This document shows, one piece after another, positions 55,753 through 64,000 of a stretch of DNA of 64,000 nt; positions within the stretch are counted from its first letter, which is position 1; every line of letters starts with the position of its first letter. Source of the DNA: a bacterium (lineage in GTDB: Bacteria; Bdellovibrionota_C; UBA2361; RFPC01). The translations under genes were made by a program, and so were the position numbers. The stretch spans positions 124,001-188,000 of the forward strand of contig JAUIIO010000001.1 of assembly GCA_030431715.1 (NCBI GenBank), in the 5' to 3' direction. The notes below the pieces were generated by a model that saw nothing but the letters and a program-made list of their open reading frames with translations, was not told the DNA's origin and searched no databases.

Positions 55753-56757
55753 ATGGTCAATATTTCATCCTCTAAAGCACCGCAAAATATTACACCTGAT
55801 GAAAAGCAGGCTGCTCAGAGTGCCCATGGGATTAATGAAACTATGAAGGGACAGTTTATGGATCCGCGTGTTCGTGCGGCTATGCAGGCTCTTGCTGTTG
55901 GTGTTGACGTGAACGGTATAGAGCTCAATGATGATGCTGTACAGGTGCTAAGAGTTGGTAATAATGTTGTTCTTTCTCTTGCAGATACACCGTATGTGGC
56001 TCGTATCTCTCCAGAGGGGAGGGATCTGAAGGCGATTCTATCGGAGTTGTACTTCACCACGGCTCTTGCGCAAAGAGGCGTTAAAGTCGTGACTGCAGCA
56101 ACGGGGCTTGCACAGAATCCTGTGCAAACCAAGAGTGGTATAGTAACGTTCTGGAACAAGTTGGAATCACTTCCTACACTTAATTATCAACAATTTGGTC
56201 AAGAGCTACGAAACTTTCACGAAGTCTCAGGTGATATTGATGTTGAGATGCCAACTTGGGATCATTTTACGCTCTTAAACGATCGACTAGAGCTCTATCG
56301 ACAGAGCACTTCTTCCGAGGATGTCGATCTCTTACTTGAAATCAGTAAGGAGCTAGAAGCAACATGTAAGCAGCTTATTTCCAGTTCAGAACTTGGGGTA
56401 AGTACCGTTCACGGTGATGCCTATACCGGGAATACTATTCAGACCAAAGATGGCGTTTATCTCTGTGACTTTGAGCGGGTTGCAACGGGAGCTCCTTTGG
56501 AATGGGATCTCATACCAGAAGCAGTTGTTGTCAGGCGCCTTGGCGGAAATGCTGAGAATTACCATCAATTCTGTAAGGGATACGGAAGAGATGTCATGGA
56601 ATGGGAACATTTTCAGACCTTTGCTCTTATGCGTGAACTTCGCATGACTACCTTTCTTTTCCAAAATTCGCATCGTCCAGATGTTGCCAAAGAGATTGAT
56701 GTCAGAATGCGTCTCTGGCGTGACCATGCAGATACATCTGTCTGGACTGCCAAGTAA
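55753..56757 (+). CDS. Aminoglycoside-phosphotransferase-like kinase
   Basis: 334 residues. Kinase signatures: H220-G-D222-xxxx-N227 (VHGDAYTGN), the catalytic loop, and D239-FE (LCDFERVATG), the metal-binding Asp. Such APH-fold proteins phosphorylate small hydroxylated molecules, from aminoglycosides to choline or sugars. There is nothing to suggest a resistance gene; context points to metabolic use. Confidence 0.82.
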   Translation: MVNISSSKAPQNITPDEKQAAQSAHGINETMKGQFMDPRVRAAMQALAVGVDVNGIELNDDAVQVLRVGNNVVLSLADTPYVARISPEGRDLKAILSELYFTTALAQRGVKVVTAATGLAQNPVQTKSGIVTFWNKLESLPTLNYQQFGQELRNFHEVSGDIDVEMPTWDHFTLLNDRLELYRQSTSSEDVDLLLEISKELEATCKQLISSSELGVSTVHGDAYTGNTIQTKDGVYLCDFERVATGAPLEWDLIPEAVVVRRLGGNAENYHQFCKGYGRDVMEWEHFQTFALMRELRMTTFLFQNSHRPDVAKEIDVRMRLWRDHADTSVWTAK

Positions 56758-56763
56758 ACAGAT

Positions 56764-57471
56764 ATGAAATACAAAAATGCTATTATTACAGGAGCAAGTA
56801 GCGGTATCGGACGAGCTGTAGCGCTTTCACTTTCTAAGCGATGTGAATCTCTGGCACTCATAGCTCGCTCGAAGGATAAACTCGCTGCTGTGCAAGCTGA
56901 AATAGAAGAACTCTCAGGAACAGAGGGGCCATCTATAAGAACTTACTCGTTAGATGTCTGCGATGAAGTGGAAGTTGTCTCTGCCATAGATGAGTACGTT
57001 AGCGAGTTTGGAGGCGTACACATTCTTTTTAACAATGCTGGGATCTACTTTCAGGGTCTACAGGGAGTCACTTCAGATCAACTTGATCAGATGTTACGTG
57101 TAAACATTCTCGGAGCTTTCCATGTGTTACAAGCAGTCATACCGCACCTAGTGCCAGAAGAGAGTTATGTTTTTCATCTTTCTTCTCGGTCAGGAAAAAT
57201 TGCCCGGCCGAACTCAGGGGCATATGCCGCATCGAAGTTTGGGTTCACTGGCCTTAGCGAGGCTTACTATCAGGATCTTGTCCCTACTGGTATTAAGCTG
57301 ACCTCGCTCTGTCCGAGCTTTATTCGCACGCCAATGACTCAAGGGTTTGCGTTTCCACAAGAAGATATGATTGATGTGACGGATATTACGAGAACGGTAG
57401 ATTACTTACTCGACCTCTCATCAGAGGCTGTTATCAAAGAAATTGTTATAGAATGTCGAAAGTCACTGTAG
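56764..57471 (+). CDS. Short-chain dehydrogenase/reductase
   Basis: 235 residues. Classical SDR with TGASSGIG near residue 10, NNAG in ILFNNAGIY, and the catalytic Y154-AASK158. It follows the APH-like kinase by 6 bases. The three genes together could form a pathway on an amino or sugar alcohol substrate; that is inference. Confidence 0.85.
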   Translation: MKYKNAIITGASSGIGRAVALSLSKRCESLALIARSKDKLAAVQAEIEELSGTEGPSIRTYSLDVCDEVEVVSAIDEYVSEFGGVHILFNNAGIYFQGLQGVTSDQLDQMLRVNILGAFHVLQAVIPHLVPEESYVFHLSSRSGKIARPNSGAYAASKFGFTGLSEAYYQDLVPTGIKLTSLCPSFIRTPMTQGFAFPQEDMIDVTDITRTVDYLLDLSSEAVIKEIVIECRKSL

Positions 57472-57481
57472 GAGAGTGATT

Positions 57482-58114
57482 CTATTTTGTTCCGTAGATC
57501 CTGTCTCCGGCGTCACCGAGGCCGGGGAGGATATATCCTTTTTCGTTTAATTGACGGTCCAGTGAAGCAGCGTAGACGGGAATATCATTAAAATGAGAAG
57601 TGAACTCTTTAACTCCTTCAGGTGAGGCAACAAGACAGACGAATTTAATTGATTTTGGGTTTCGTTCTTTAAGCTTCTTCATTGCAGCCACAGCGGTATG
57701 AGCTGTTGCCAACATGGGGTCCACCACGATGACATCCCGGTGTTCAATATCAGTAGGGAGCTTGCAGTAGTACTCTATCGCCTCAAGAGTTTTTGGATCG
57801 CGGTACAGACCAATGTGTCCAACACGGGCAGATGGTAGAATTTCAAGCATCCCTTCAAGGATTCCATTACCAGCTCTTAGAATAGAGACGAGAGCCATTT
57901 TTTTTCCATCAATAACTGGGGCTGTCATCTTCTCAAGAGGCGTTTCAATCTCAATTTCTGTGAGCTGAGTATCTCTCGTCACTTCATACGCCATGAGCAT
58001 ACTAATTTCGCGAAGAAGCCTTCGAAACTCCTGCGAGCCGGTATTTTTATCACGCATGAGTGTGAGTTTATGTTGAATAAGTGGGTGATTGATAACTTGA
58101 AACTGGTCTTCCAT
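57482..58114 (-). CDS. upp: Uracil phosphoribosyltransferase
   Basis: 210 residues from the ATG of [18 protein letters not shown]; an in-frame ATG four codons upstream (58126) is also possible. The PRPP-binding loop is [14 protein letters not shown], a slight variant of DPMLATGGS. The C-terminus has [13 protein letters not shown]. It salvages uracil to UMP. Convergent with the SDR gene. Confidence 0.95.
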   Translation of the reverse strand: MEDQFQVINHPLIQHKLTLMRDKNTGSQEFRRLLREISMLMAYEVTRDTQLTEIEIETPLEKMTAPVIDGKKMALVSILRAGNGILEGMLEILPSARVGHIGLYRDPKTLEAIEYYCKLPTDIEHRDVIVVDPMLATAHTAVAAMKKLKERNPKSIKFVCLVASPEGVKEFTSHFNDIPVYAASLDRQLNEKGYILPGLGDAGDRIYGTK

Positions 58115-58164
58115 GAGAATGAGCATACCTTGTTACATGTCGAAAAACCACAGTGTGTAGTATC

Positions 58165-58234
58165 AACCGCCAAAGCCGCCAAAACCGCAAAATGATGGGG
58201 ATAAATTTTTGCGACTTTTGCGGTTTTGGCGGTT
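58165..58234. repeat. CCGCAAAG-type inverted repeat, copy C
   Basis: Arms AACCGCCAAA and TTTGGCGGTT with inner AAAACCGCAAAA/TTTTGCGGTTTT pairing. Related to 6270-6325 and 29921-29984. Confidence 0.65.
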
Positions 58235-58303
58235 AATGATGAGTTTTTGCAGGCCCTAGCTTTAAGGCATATACTTCTAGTACGTTGTAACATAAGTTTT
58301 ATT

Positions 58304-58435
58304 CATATCGTCATTGCGAGGAGCTGAGACTTTTATGTCGAACGACGCGGCAATCTCCCCGCCCTAGATCTCTATTCGGCGTGAGGATTGCCGCGTCGTT
58401 CGGCTGACGCCTCAGCTCCTCGCAATGACGATATG
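58304..58435. repeat. REP/MITE-like palindromic element, copy 2
   Basis: Outer arms are perfect over 25 bases (58304-58328 with 58411-58435), including GTCATTGCGAGGAGCTGAG; inner arms GAACGACGCGGCAATC also pair. It is very similar to copies at 35508 and 61897. Confidence 0.85.
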
Positions 58436-58464
58436 CGGAAAATAGTGATTTACAGTGAACTAGT

Positions 58465-60447
58465 ATGAACCATCTCCACTTAGAGAAAAGCCCGTATCTG
58501 CTTCAGCATAAGGACAATCCTGTGCACTGGTATCCGTGGGGTGAAGAGGCATTCGCTGAAGCACAGAAACAGGACAAGCCCGTTTTTCTCTCTATCGGCT
58601 ACTCTACATGTTACTGGTGTCATGTGATGGAGAAAGACTCTTTTGAGCTACAAGAGGTAGCTGATGTCCTAAATACTTCTTTTATCAGCATTAAGGTTGA
58701 CCGTGAAGAGCGACCTGATATTGACGCAATCTATATGGATGCAGTACAGGCGATGACCGGCCACGGTGGATGGCCAATGAGCATGTTTTTAACTCCGGAA
58801 AAGAAACCATTTTATGGGGGCACTTTTTTTTATCGTCAGCACTTCATTGAGATTCTCGGTGCGTTAGCAACCGCATGGCAAAATGACCGTGAAAAGATAG
58901 AGAAATCAGCCAGCGAGCTTACTGCTTATCTATCTTCCAGACAGGTGCCTCCAGCATCCTCCGCAAAATTAACCGAATCACCAACGGTCGCGTTCAAGGA
59001 ATATCGTGAAAGCTTTGATAGCACTCATGGTGGATTTGGTTCTGCTCCGAAATTTCCGCCCGCTGCTCAATTAGCTTTTCTATTAAGACACTATGTTCGT
59101 ACTAAAAATGATACCTCGCTCCAAATGGTTACGAGGACTCTGGATAGTATGTTCGCTGGCGGTATTTATGATCAGATTGGTGGTGGGTTCTCCCGGTATT
59201 CTACAGATGAGAAGTGGCTTGTGCCTCACTTTGAGAAGATGCTCTATGATAATGCTTTGCTTGCTAAGGTCTATTTTGAAGCTTTTCAGCTTACAAAGCA
59301 GAGGTCTTACCGTGAGGTGGCATGTGAAACACTGGAGTATGTACTCCGTGATATGAGTGCCCCTGAAGGCGGCTTTTATGCGGCAGAAGATGCTGGAGAG
59401 GTTGATAAGGAAGGGGAGTATTACGTCTGGTCACACGCTGAGTTAAAAGCACTTTTATCGGCAGAAGAAATAAAATCACTTGAAGCTGTATTTTCACTTC
59501 CAAAGAAAGGAAATTTTGAGGGTAATATCGTACTTTCTCTTCTTTCTCCGGAAGCACGCTCTAGAATTCCACAAGAGATGTTACAGAAGCTTAGAAATGA
59601 GCGCGAAAAGCGTAAGCGACCACACCTTGATGATAAAGTGCTTACTTCATGGAATGCGCTTATGATTTCTGCTCTCGCGAAGGGATATCTCGTTACGGGA
59701 GAGAAGAGATATCTACAAGCGGCTACGAATGCAGCCCTGTTTATTCAAAAAACACTTTATAAAGATGGAATTCTCTATCACCGCTATCTCGGTGGAGATG
59801 CGCGTTTTAAGGGTAACCTTGATGACTACGCTTTCTTTGCAGCAGCGTTATTGGATCTTTACCAGTGTGAATTCAGCGGAGATTGGCTAATACTTGCTGA
59901 AAGTCTGATGTCTGACATCGAACGGCTCTTTTTAGATGATACTTCACCGGGATACTTTTATTCGCAGTCAGATGATGTTCTTTATAGGAAAAAAGAACTA
60001 CTAGATAATGCGTTACCTGCTGCCAATGGGATAATGTATCAAAATCTGCACCGGCTCTTTCAATTCACAGGTAAGATCACGTATCGAAAGAACCAAGAGC
60101 TGCTCCTTGGTGCATTTACGAATATCCTTGACAAGTACCCGAGTGCTGTACCCTCGGTTTTACAAGTATTGGAAGAGCAAATGATTGGATCTCGCCAGCT
60201 TGTAATTTCAGGCAGAATGGGAGACTCCGCCGATCCCGTGCAAGCGTATGTAAAAGAGGGGTTCTTTCCCCATATTGCACTCACTGCGGTGGGAGATCAT
60301 GACCCATTACTTGCTGGTCTACCACTGCTGCAAGGGAAAGAGTCATCGGGGGCGAAGACGCTCTATTTTGTGTGTCACGATGGACGCTGTGAACTCCCGA
60401 CAGAAGATTCTGAAGAGGCCTTGGAACGCCTTGAAATAAATAGATAA
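58465..60447 (+). CDS. Thioredoxin-like DUF255 protein (YyaL/SPATA20 family)
   Basis: 660 residues. The N-terminal 150 residues form a thioredoxin-like domain with [18 protein letters not shown] (CxxC) and [24 protein letters not shown]. The rest is a long alpha-toroid-like region ([28 protein letters not shown]). The family is widespread and its function is poorly known, although it resembles N-acylglucosamine epimerase-like folds. Confidence 0.9.
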   Translation: MNHLHLEKSPYLLQHKDNPVHWYPWGEEAFAEAQKQDKPVFLSIGYSTCYWCHVMEKDSFELQEVADVLNTSFISIKVDREERPDIDAIYMDAVQAMTGHGGWPMSMFLTPEKKPFYGGTFFYRQHFIEILGALATAWQNDREKIEKSASELTAYLSSRQVPPASSAKLTESPTVAFKEYRESFDSTHGGFGSAPKFPPAAQLAFLLRHYVRTKNDTSLQMVTRTLDSMFAGGIYDQIGGGFSRYSTDEKWLVPHFEKMLYDNALLAKVYFEAFQLTKQRSYREVACETLEYVLRDMSAPEGGFYAAEDAGEVDKEGEYYVWSHAELKALLSAEEIKSLEAVFSLPKKGNFEGNIVLSLLSPEARSRIPQEMLQKLRNEREKRKRPHLDDKVLTSWNALMISALAKGYLVTGEKRYLQAATNAALFIQKTLYKDGILYHRYLGGDARFKGNLDDYAFFAAALLDLYQCEFSGDWLILAESLMSDIERLFLDDTSPGYFYSQSDDVLYRKKELLDNALPAANGIMYQNLHRLFQFTGKITYRKNQELLLGAFTNILDKYPSAVPSVLQVLEEQMIGSRQLVISGRMGDSADPVQAYVKEGFFPHIALTAVGDHDPLLAGLPLLQGKESSGAKTLYFVCHDGRCELPTEDSEEALERLEINR

Positions 60448-60567
60448 ATCTTCACGCATTTTCTCTCTGTGGAGCATCATTTTTTCCAAAATCCTCTGTA
60501 ATCCGGTTAGTCACTATGCTTTAATGACAGCTTCACATTGATCATTAAAGAGTGAGAGAAAAGCGAA

Positions 60568-61374
60568 ATGAAGCAGTACTTAGACCTTGTGAGTGATGTT
60601 CTTGAAAACGGCAAACCAGAAGATGGATCTTTTCGAAGTGACAGAACAGGAGTCGGAACCTATTCCGTCTTTGGGCGTCAGCTTCGTTTTGCTCTAGCCG
60701 ATGGATTTCCTCTCCTCACCACGAAAAAGCTTCATATCCGTTCTATTATTCACGAGCTTCTCTGGTTCTTAAAAGGTGATACCAATACAAAGTATCTTAA
60801 TGAGCATAAGGTCCGTATCTGGGACGAGTGGGCAGATGAGAGCGGGGAGCTCGGATCTATTTACGGTAAGCTGTGGCGTCGCTGGGAGGGGCCTGATGGG
60901 ACTGTTGATCAGATCTCAAACCTGATTAAGAATCTTAAAGAGAACCCTTATAGCAGACGTCATCTTGTTGTTGCGTTTAATCCTGCTGACCAGCCTAAGA
61001 TTGCACCTCAGGGGTGTCATTCTCTTTTTCAATTTTACGTATCAGGCGATAAGCTCAGTCTTCAGCTTTATCAACGTTCCGCTGACCTTATGCTTGGAGT
61101 TCCTTTTAATATTGCGAGTTACACTATCTTATTAATGATGGTAGCGCAGGTAACTGGGCTTAAAGCGCATGAGTTTATTCACACGTTTGGTGATGTCCAT
61201 ATTTATTCCAATCATGTTGAAGGAGCGAAAGAGCAAATTACTCGTGAGCCCAGAGGGCTTCCGACCGTGACGTTAAATCCTGAAGTTAAAGATATCTTTG
61301 AGTTCTCCTACGACGACATTAAGATTGAGAACTACGATCCACTACCACACATTAAATTTGATATAGCTGTATGA
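60568..61374 (+). CDS. thyA: Thymidylate synthase
   Basis: 268 residues. The catalytic Cys is C150 in [13 protein letters not shown], the dUMP-binding [13 protein letters not shown] and [19 protein letters not shown] are standard. It makes dTMP from dUMP using methylene-tetrahydrofolate. Coupled to folA by ATGA overlap, the usual partner. Confidence 0.97.
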   Translation: MKQYLDLVSDVLENGKPEDGSFRSDRTGVGTYSVFGRQLRFALADGFPLLTTKKLHIRSIIHELLWFLKGDTNTKYLNEHKVRIWDEWADESGELGSIYGKLWRRWEGPDGTVDQISNLIKNLKENPYSRRHLVVAFNPADQPKIAPQGCHSLFQFYVSGDKLSLQLYQRSADLMLGVPFNIASYTILLMMVAQVTGLKAHEFIHTFGDVHIYSNHVEGAKEQITREPRGLPTVTLNPEVKDIFEFSYDDIKIENYDPLPHIKFDIAV

Positions 61375-61862
61375 AGAAGATTGCTATTGTCGCCATGGAT
61401 GAAGGCCGGGTCATTGGAGTTGATGGCCATCTGCCGTGGGACATTTCAGAAGATAAGAAGCGTTTTAAAGAACTCACACGTGGACACACAGTCTTTATGG
61501 GCCGAAAGTCTTACGATGCCCCAGATATGCCGAAGCCTCTACCGGGACGTCACAATGTGGTATGCACCCGTAGTCCTGAAAAGATTGAACCTCATAAGAG
61601 TGTAACTGTTTGTACCGATCCCGAAGCGTTTCTGCGAGATCTCTCAAAACATGAGTCTGAGCTTCGTGGTGATATCTTCTGGGTGATTGGCGGGGAAGAT
61701 ATCTATCGCATGAGTCTTCCATTTCTTGATGAGATTAATCTCACTTATGTCTATGGCAAGCATCCCGGTGATACTTTCTTCCCTGAGTTCGAAAATGATT
61801 TTGAGCTAACAGAAGAAGAAAAATACGATACCCACGCCTACAGAAGATACGTAAGAAAATAA
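61371..61862 (+). CDS. folA: Dihydrofolate reductase
   Basis: 163 residues. DHFR signatures: [50 protein letters not shown]. The catalytic acid is the Asp in PWDISED. It regenerates tetrahydrofolate used by ThyA. Confidence 0.97.
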   Translation: MKKIAIVAMDEGRVIGVDGHLPWDISEDKKRFKELTRGHTVFMGRKSYDAPDMPKPLPGRHNVVCTRSPEKIEPHKSVTVCTDPEAFLRDLSKHESELRGDIFWVIGGEDIYRMSLPFLDEINLTYVYGKHPGDTFFPEFENDFELTEEEKYDTHAYRRYVRK

Positions 61863-61896
61863 ATCTAGTGCACTCTAGTAAAATTTTCGAGCATAT

Positions 61897-62058
61897 GTCA
61901 TTGCGAGGAGCTGAAGCCAAAGGCTGAACGACGCGGCAATCTCCCGGCCTTGGCAATATGGAGTCACTGGCAGGATGTGGAGATTGCCGCCATCCTTCGC
62001 ATGAAGCTTCGGACGACAGGCTGTCGTTCGACCTGTGGTCTCAGCTCCTCGCAATGAC
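61897..62058. repeat. REP/MITE-like palindromic element, copy 3
   Basis: Same outer arms (GTCATTGCGAGGAGCTGA and reverse complement) as copies 1 and 2, but 162 bases, with an extra inner segment. It lies between folA and the tRNA-Arg and beside a CCTNNN array. Confidence 0.85.
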
Positions 62059-62062
62059 GGTT

Positions 62063-62095
62063 GGGGCAGGACTAGGACAAAGAGCAGGAGCAGGG
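62063..62095. repeat. CCTNNN hexamer array (reverse orientation)
   Basis: Reading the reverse strand gives CCTGCT, CCTGCT, CTTTGT, CCTAGT, CCTGCC in six-base register. It adjoins REP copy 3, as the 35363 array adjoins the copy at 35508. Confidence 0.6.
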
Positions 62096-62136
62096 AATGT
62101 TACCCATGTGTCCGGGTCGGACCCAAAGTTAAAACT

Positions 62137-62210
62137 CGCACCCTGAGGGATTCGAACCCCCGACACCTTGGTTCGAAGCCAAGTGCTCTATCCGGCTGAG
62201 CTAAGGGTGC
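62137..62210 (-). tRNA. tRNA-Arg (TCG)
   Basis: Reading the minus strand, acceptor GCACCCT pairs with AGGGTGC; D-arm GCTC-AGCCGGATA-GAGC; anticodon stem CTTGG/CCAAG with loop CTTCGAA, anticodon TCG; T-arm GGGGG-TTCGAAT-CCCTC. 74 nucleotides; CCA is not encoded. It resembles bacterial tRNA-Arg. Confidence 0.93.
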
Positions 62211-62296
62211 GCGTGTTGTTGGCGAGCATACTTTGCTCAGCCGGGTAGAGCACAAAATGATAGAGCCTCTATCCGGCTGAGCTAAGGGTGCGCGTG
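62186..62296 (-). repeat. Duplicated 5' tRNA-Arg fragment
   Basis: The segment 62186-62215 (covering the tRNA 5' half) is repeated exactly at 62267-62296, 81 bases downstream in window order. Between them a GCTCAGCCGGGTAGAGC D-arm copy lies in the opposite orientation (62235-62251), forming a palindrome with the repeat. It looks like tRNA-remnant or attachment-site debris. Confidence 0.7.
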
Positions 62297-62404
62297 TAAC
62301 GAACGAAACCGCCTAAGCAGCTGATAATTCCACACCATTGACTCTCATGCAAGCGTGTGAGGCCTTAAACCTTAGAGAAAGGCTGCAGGCAGGGCTGACT
62401 TTAC

Positions 62405-62432
62405 TTGACTAAAGCGCTTTAGTTGACTAAAG
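62405..62432. promoter_or_regulatory. Palindromic operator upstream of TrpR-like gene
   Basis: Three CTAAAG half-sites overlap here. ACTAAAGCGCTTTAGT (62408-62423) is a perfect 16-base palindrome. CTTTAGTTGACTAAAG (62417-62432) is a second, and its core TAGTTGACTA differs from the E. coli trp operator core TAGTTAACTA by one base. The TTGACT copies could also be -35 elements. Confidence 0.6.
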
Positions 62433-62440
62433 TGTCGCTT

Positions 62441-62728
62441 ATGGACATACCCGATTGGCAAACACCTGAGACGAAAAGGCTTCTTGAGGACATCCTCTCG
62501 CTTAAGAACATGCGAGAGGCTGAACTCTTTTTCCGTGACCTTTGTACCGAAACTGAGCTCCAAGAGCTCTCAAAACGGTGGCAGGCAGCCAGAATGCTTC
62601 ATCAGGAGACTCCCTATTCCAAAATAGTAGAGGAGACCGGACTGAGCACGGCTACGGTTGCACGAATCTCAAGGTGGCTTTCAGGGGATCAAGGAGGATA
62701 TCGCTTACTACTAAAAAGGAGGCCGTAA
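62441..62728 (+). CDS. TrpR-like (YerC/YecD family) transcriptional regulator
   Basis: 95 residues from the ATG at 62441; in-frame TTG (62423) and GTG (62432) starts lie inside the operator. It has the TrpR/YerC pattern: LFFRDLCTETELQELSKRWQAARML, then the helix-turn-helix TPYSKIVEETGLSTATVARISRWL. It heads the hisE-hisD operon, and its leader carries trp-operator-like palindromes, so autoregulation and control of histidine biosynthesis are likely. The effector is not known. Confidence 0.85.
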   Translation: MDIPDWQTPETKRLLEDILSLKNMREAELFFRDLCTETELQELSKRWQAARMLHQETPYSKIVEETGLSTATVARISRWLSGDQGGYRLLLKRRP

Positions 62729-62729
62729 G

Positions 62730-63140
62730 ATGACAGCTCTTGCTCGTAATATCTGGACAGCTCAGCTTGATGCTGAGTTTACACTCCCTCGCTGCGAAGA
62801 GAGCAGAGGGACTGATAGTACTGGAGCAACCCATCATCAAACTGGCAGTTCGCCTGAGTCAATCTCATTTCTTACCGATCTTGAATCAATTATCGGCGAG
62901 CGTAAGCAGAATCTTCCTGAGGGAGCCTACACTACCTCTCTCTTTGAGAAGGGAGTTCGAGAAATTGCTAAGAAGGTAGGGGAGGAAGGAGTTGAAGTGG
63001 CCCTCGCTGCATTGGCAGAAACTGAAGATCGTTTTGCGGATGAGTGCGCAGATCTCCTCTATCACTTCTTGGTTCTACTTCAGGAAAAAGATATGAGATT
63101 GGCAAACGTCGTAACAGTACTTAAGGAGCGTAATCAATGA
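62730..63140 (+). CDS. hisE: Phosphoribosyl-ATP pyrophosphatase
   Basis: 136 residues. The C-terminal 90 residues are HisE: FLTDLESIIGERKQNLPEGAYTTSLFEKGVREIAKKVGEEGVEVALAAL, then DECADLLYHFLVLLQEK. It hydrolyses PR-ATP to PR-AMP in histidine biosynthesis. The first 45 residues are an unrelated extension that begins after a good AAGGAGG site, so it is probably translated. Its stop overlaps the hisD start. Confidence 0.9.
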   Translation: MTALARNIWTAQLDAEFTLPRCEESRGTDSTGATHHQTGSSPESISFLTDLESIIGERKQNLPEGAYTTSLFEKGVREIAKKVGEEGVEVALAALAETEDRFADECADLLYHFLVLLQEKDMRLANVVTVLKERNQ

Positions 63141-64000
63141 AAGTATATAAGCGCCCTTTAGTAAGTGAATGGTCAGATCTTTGTAAGCGTCCGGTTAGAG
63201 ATCCGGAAGAGCTTCAGAAAAGTCTCCTTGATATCCTTTCAAATGTGAGGGAACAAGGAGATCTTGCTCTACGTTCCTACGCCGAAAAATTTGATGGCGT
63301 GACGCTTGACAGCTTGTCGATAGCTACGGATGAAGCCCTTGTGGATATTCCAGAGACTCTCTCCGACTCTTTAAAGAGAGCATATGATGCGATAACGCTC
63401 TTTCATGAGGCTCAACTACCAGAGCAAGGGCCAGTGATTGAGACCTACCGCGGTGTGCGGTGTTGGAGAAAGCCTGTGCCTATCCAGGCCGTTGGGCTTT
63501 ATGTTCCAGGTGGCAGTGCGCCACTGATAAGTACCGTTTTGATGTTGGGGGTCCCGGCGAAAATTGCGGGATGTCCGGTACGTGTTCTCTGTACTCCTCC
63601 ACAGAAAGAAACACTTGTTCACCCGGCAATAGTGTATGCTGCAAAACTCTGCGGAATTGAACAGATTTACCTTTCCGGCGGAGCGCAAGCGATCGCTGCG
63701 ATGGCTTATGGCACAGAGTCGATACCTGAAGTTGATAAAATTTTTGGTCCGGGCAACCAGTTTGTTGACGGCGCAAAGAGAATTCTTTCCGGAGCGGGGA
63801 AGGTTGCTATCGATCTTCCTGCCGGTCCCAGTGAGCTACTTGTTGTTGCTGACAGCACTGCTCCCCCGGAGTTTGTCGCGGCAGATCTTCTGTCTCAGGC
63901 GGAGCATGGTGGCGATAGTCAGGTCGTTTTGGTCACCGAATGTGAGGAGTTGTTGTCATCTGTGCAACGTGCACTTGCGACTCAACTTGAGACTCTGCCA
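63137..64000 (+). CDS. hisD: Histidinol dehydrogenase (3' truncated by window)
   Basis: The first 288 codons of HisD. The VGLYVPGGSAPLISTVLMLGVPAKIAG region, GAQAIAAMAYGTESIPEVDKIFGPGNQFV and DLPAGPSELLVVAD are hallmark; DLLSQAEHGG holds Zn ligands. It catalyses the last two steps of histidine synthesis. The ATG overlaps the hisE stop. The C-terminus lies beyond the window. Confidence 0.95.
   Translation, partial: MKVYKRPLVSEWSDLCKRPVRDPEELQKSLLDILSNVREQGDLALRSYAEKFDGVTLDSLSIATDEALVDIPETLSDSLKRAYDAITLFHEAQLPEQGPVIETYRGVRCWRKPVPIQAVGLYVPGGSAPLISTVLMLGVPAKIAGCPVRVLCTPPQKETLVHPAIVYAAKLCGIEQIYLSGGAQAIAAMAYGTESIPEVDKIFGPGNQFVDGAKRILSGAGKVAIDLPAGPSELLVVADSTAPPEFVAADLLSQAEHGGDSQVVLVTECEELLSSVQRALATQLETLP

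Larger units (their letters stand above)
58127..58464. other. Intergenic repeat region
   Basis: 338 bases with two inverted repeats: a CCGCAAAG-type element (58165-58234, arms AACCGCCAAA/TTTGGCGGTT) and REP copy 2 (58304-58435). No gene seen. Confidence 0.7.

Noticed and set aside
55753-56757. Aminoglycoside-resistance gene
   Set aside because: APH-fold motif alone does not imply resistance; the metabolic neighbours suggest another substrate.
62235-62296. Second tRNA gene
   Set aside because: Only D-arm and 5' acceptor fragments are present; no anticodon arm or T-arm follows.

Overview
The window looks like a chromosomal segment of a Gram-negative bacterium of moderate GC content. Supporting signs are exported proteins with Sec and Tat signals, Tad/Flp-type pilin genes, ATGA-coupled operons, a tRNA gene without an encoded CCA, and dispersed REP/MITE-like hairpins. 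The gene mix (AcnA, HisE/HisD, YacG, a SIMPL protein, PATAN/TPR proteins, a DUF5610-like protein) would fit a deltaproteobacterial-grade or Bdellovibrionota-like lineage. That placement is inference; no rRNA is present to settle it.

Layout. 1-4.2 kb: the end of a surface-polysaccharide cluster (methyltransferase and three glycosyltransferases), coupled to ligA. 6.5-10.2 kb: exported proteins (propeller plus calcium-binding repeats, a Tat-exported beta-helix, a SIMPL protein). 10.2-14.6 kb: gltX, rpsO and pnp. 14.6-19.6 kb: an exported GH13 enzyme coupled to a large GT-C-like membrane protein. 19.6-23.9 kb: a four-gene Tad-type pilin/pseudopilin operon on the minus strand. 24-27.7 kb: exported protein, TPR membrane protein and PATAN protein. 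27.7-32.3 kb: an amino-acid symporter, a stand-alone Smr protein, tyrS and rpmG. 32.3-34.7 kb: an unusual catalytically degenerate P1B-type ATPase homologue. 35-37.3 kb: repeats, yacG and two paralogous small proteins. 38.3-39.6 kb: sufS.

40.5-49.3 kb is a sucrose/hexose locus. A PP2C-like pseudophosphatase sits next to a eukaryotic-type hexokinase. A sucrose-phosphorylase/PfkB-kinase operon faces away from a divergent 898-residue GT4 resembling sucrose-phosphate synthase, followed by galE. The genes suggest that sucrose is made or sensed and then split to glucose-1-phosphate and fructose, which are phosphorylated into glycolysis. yajQ and acnA follow.

52.6-57.5 kb holds an unrecognised 566-residue protein and an FAD oxidoreductase, APH-like kinase and SDR group. 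Then come upp, a thioredoxin-like DUF255 protein, thyA-folA, tRNA-Arg with duplicated fragments, and a histidine operon (TrpR-like regulator, hisE, hisD) that runs off the right edge.

The points most worth a second look are: the dead P-type ATPase; the TrpR-like gene whose leader carries palindromes very close to the E. coli trp operator; the divergent sucrose-synthase-like GT4 beside a pseudophosphatase; the Cys-tailed Flp pilin operon; and several interspersed repeat families, including CCTNNN hexamer arrays beside the REP elements.
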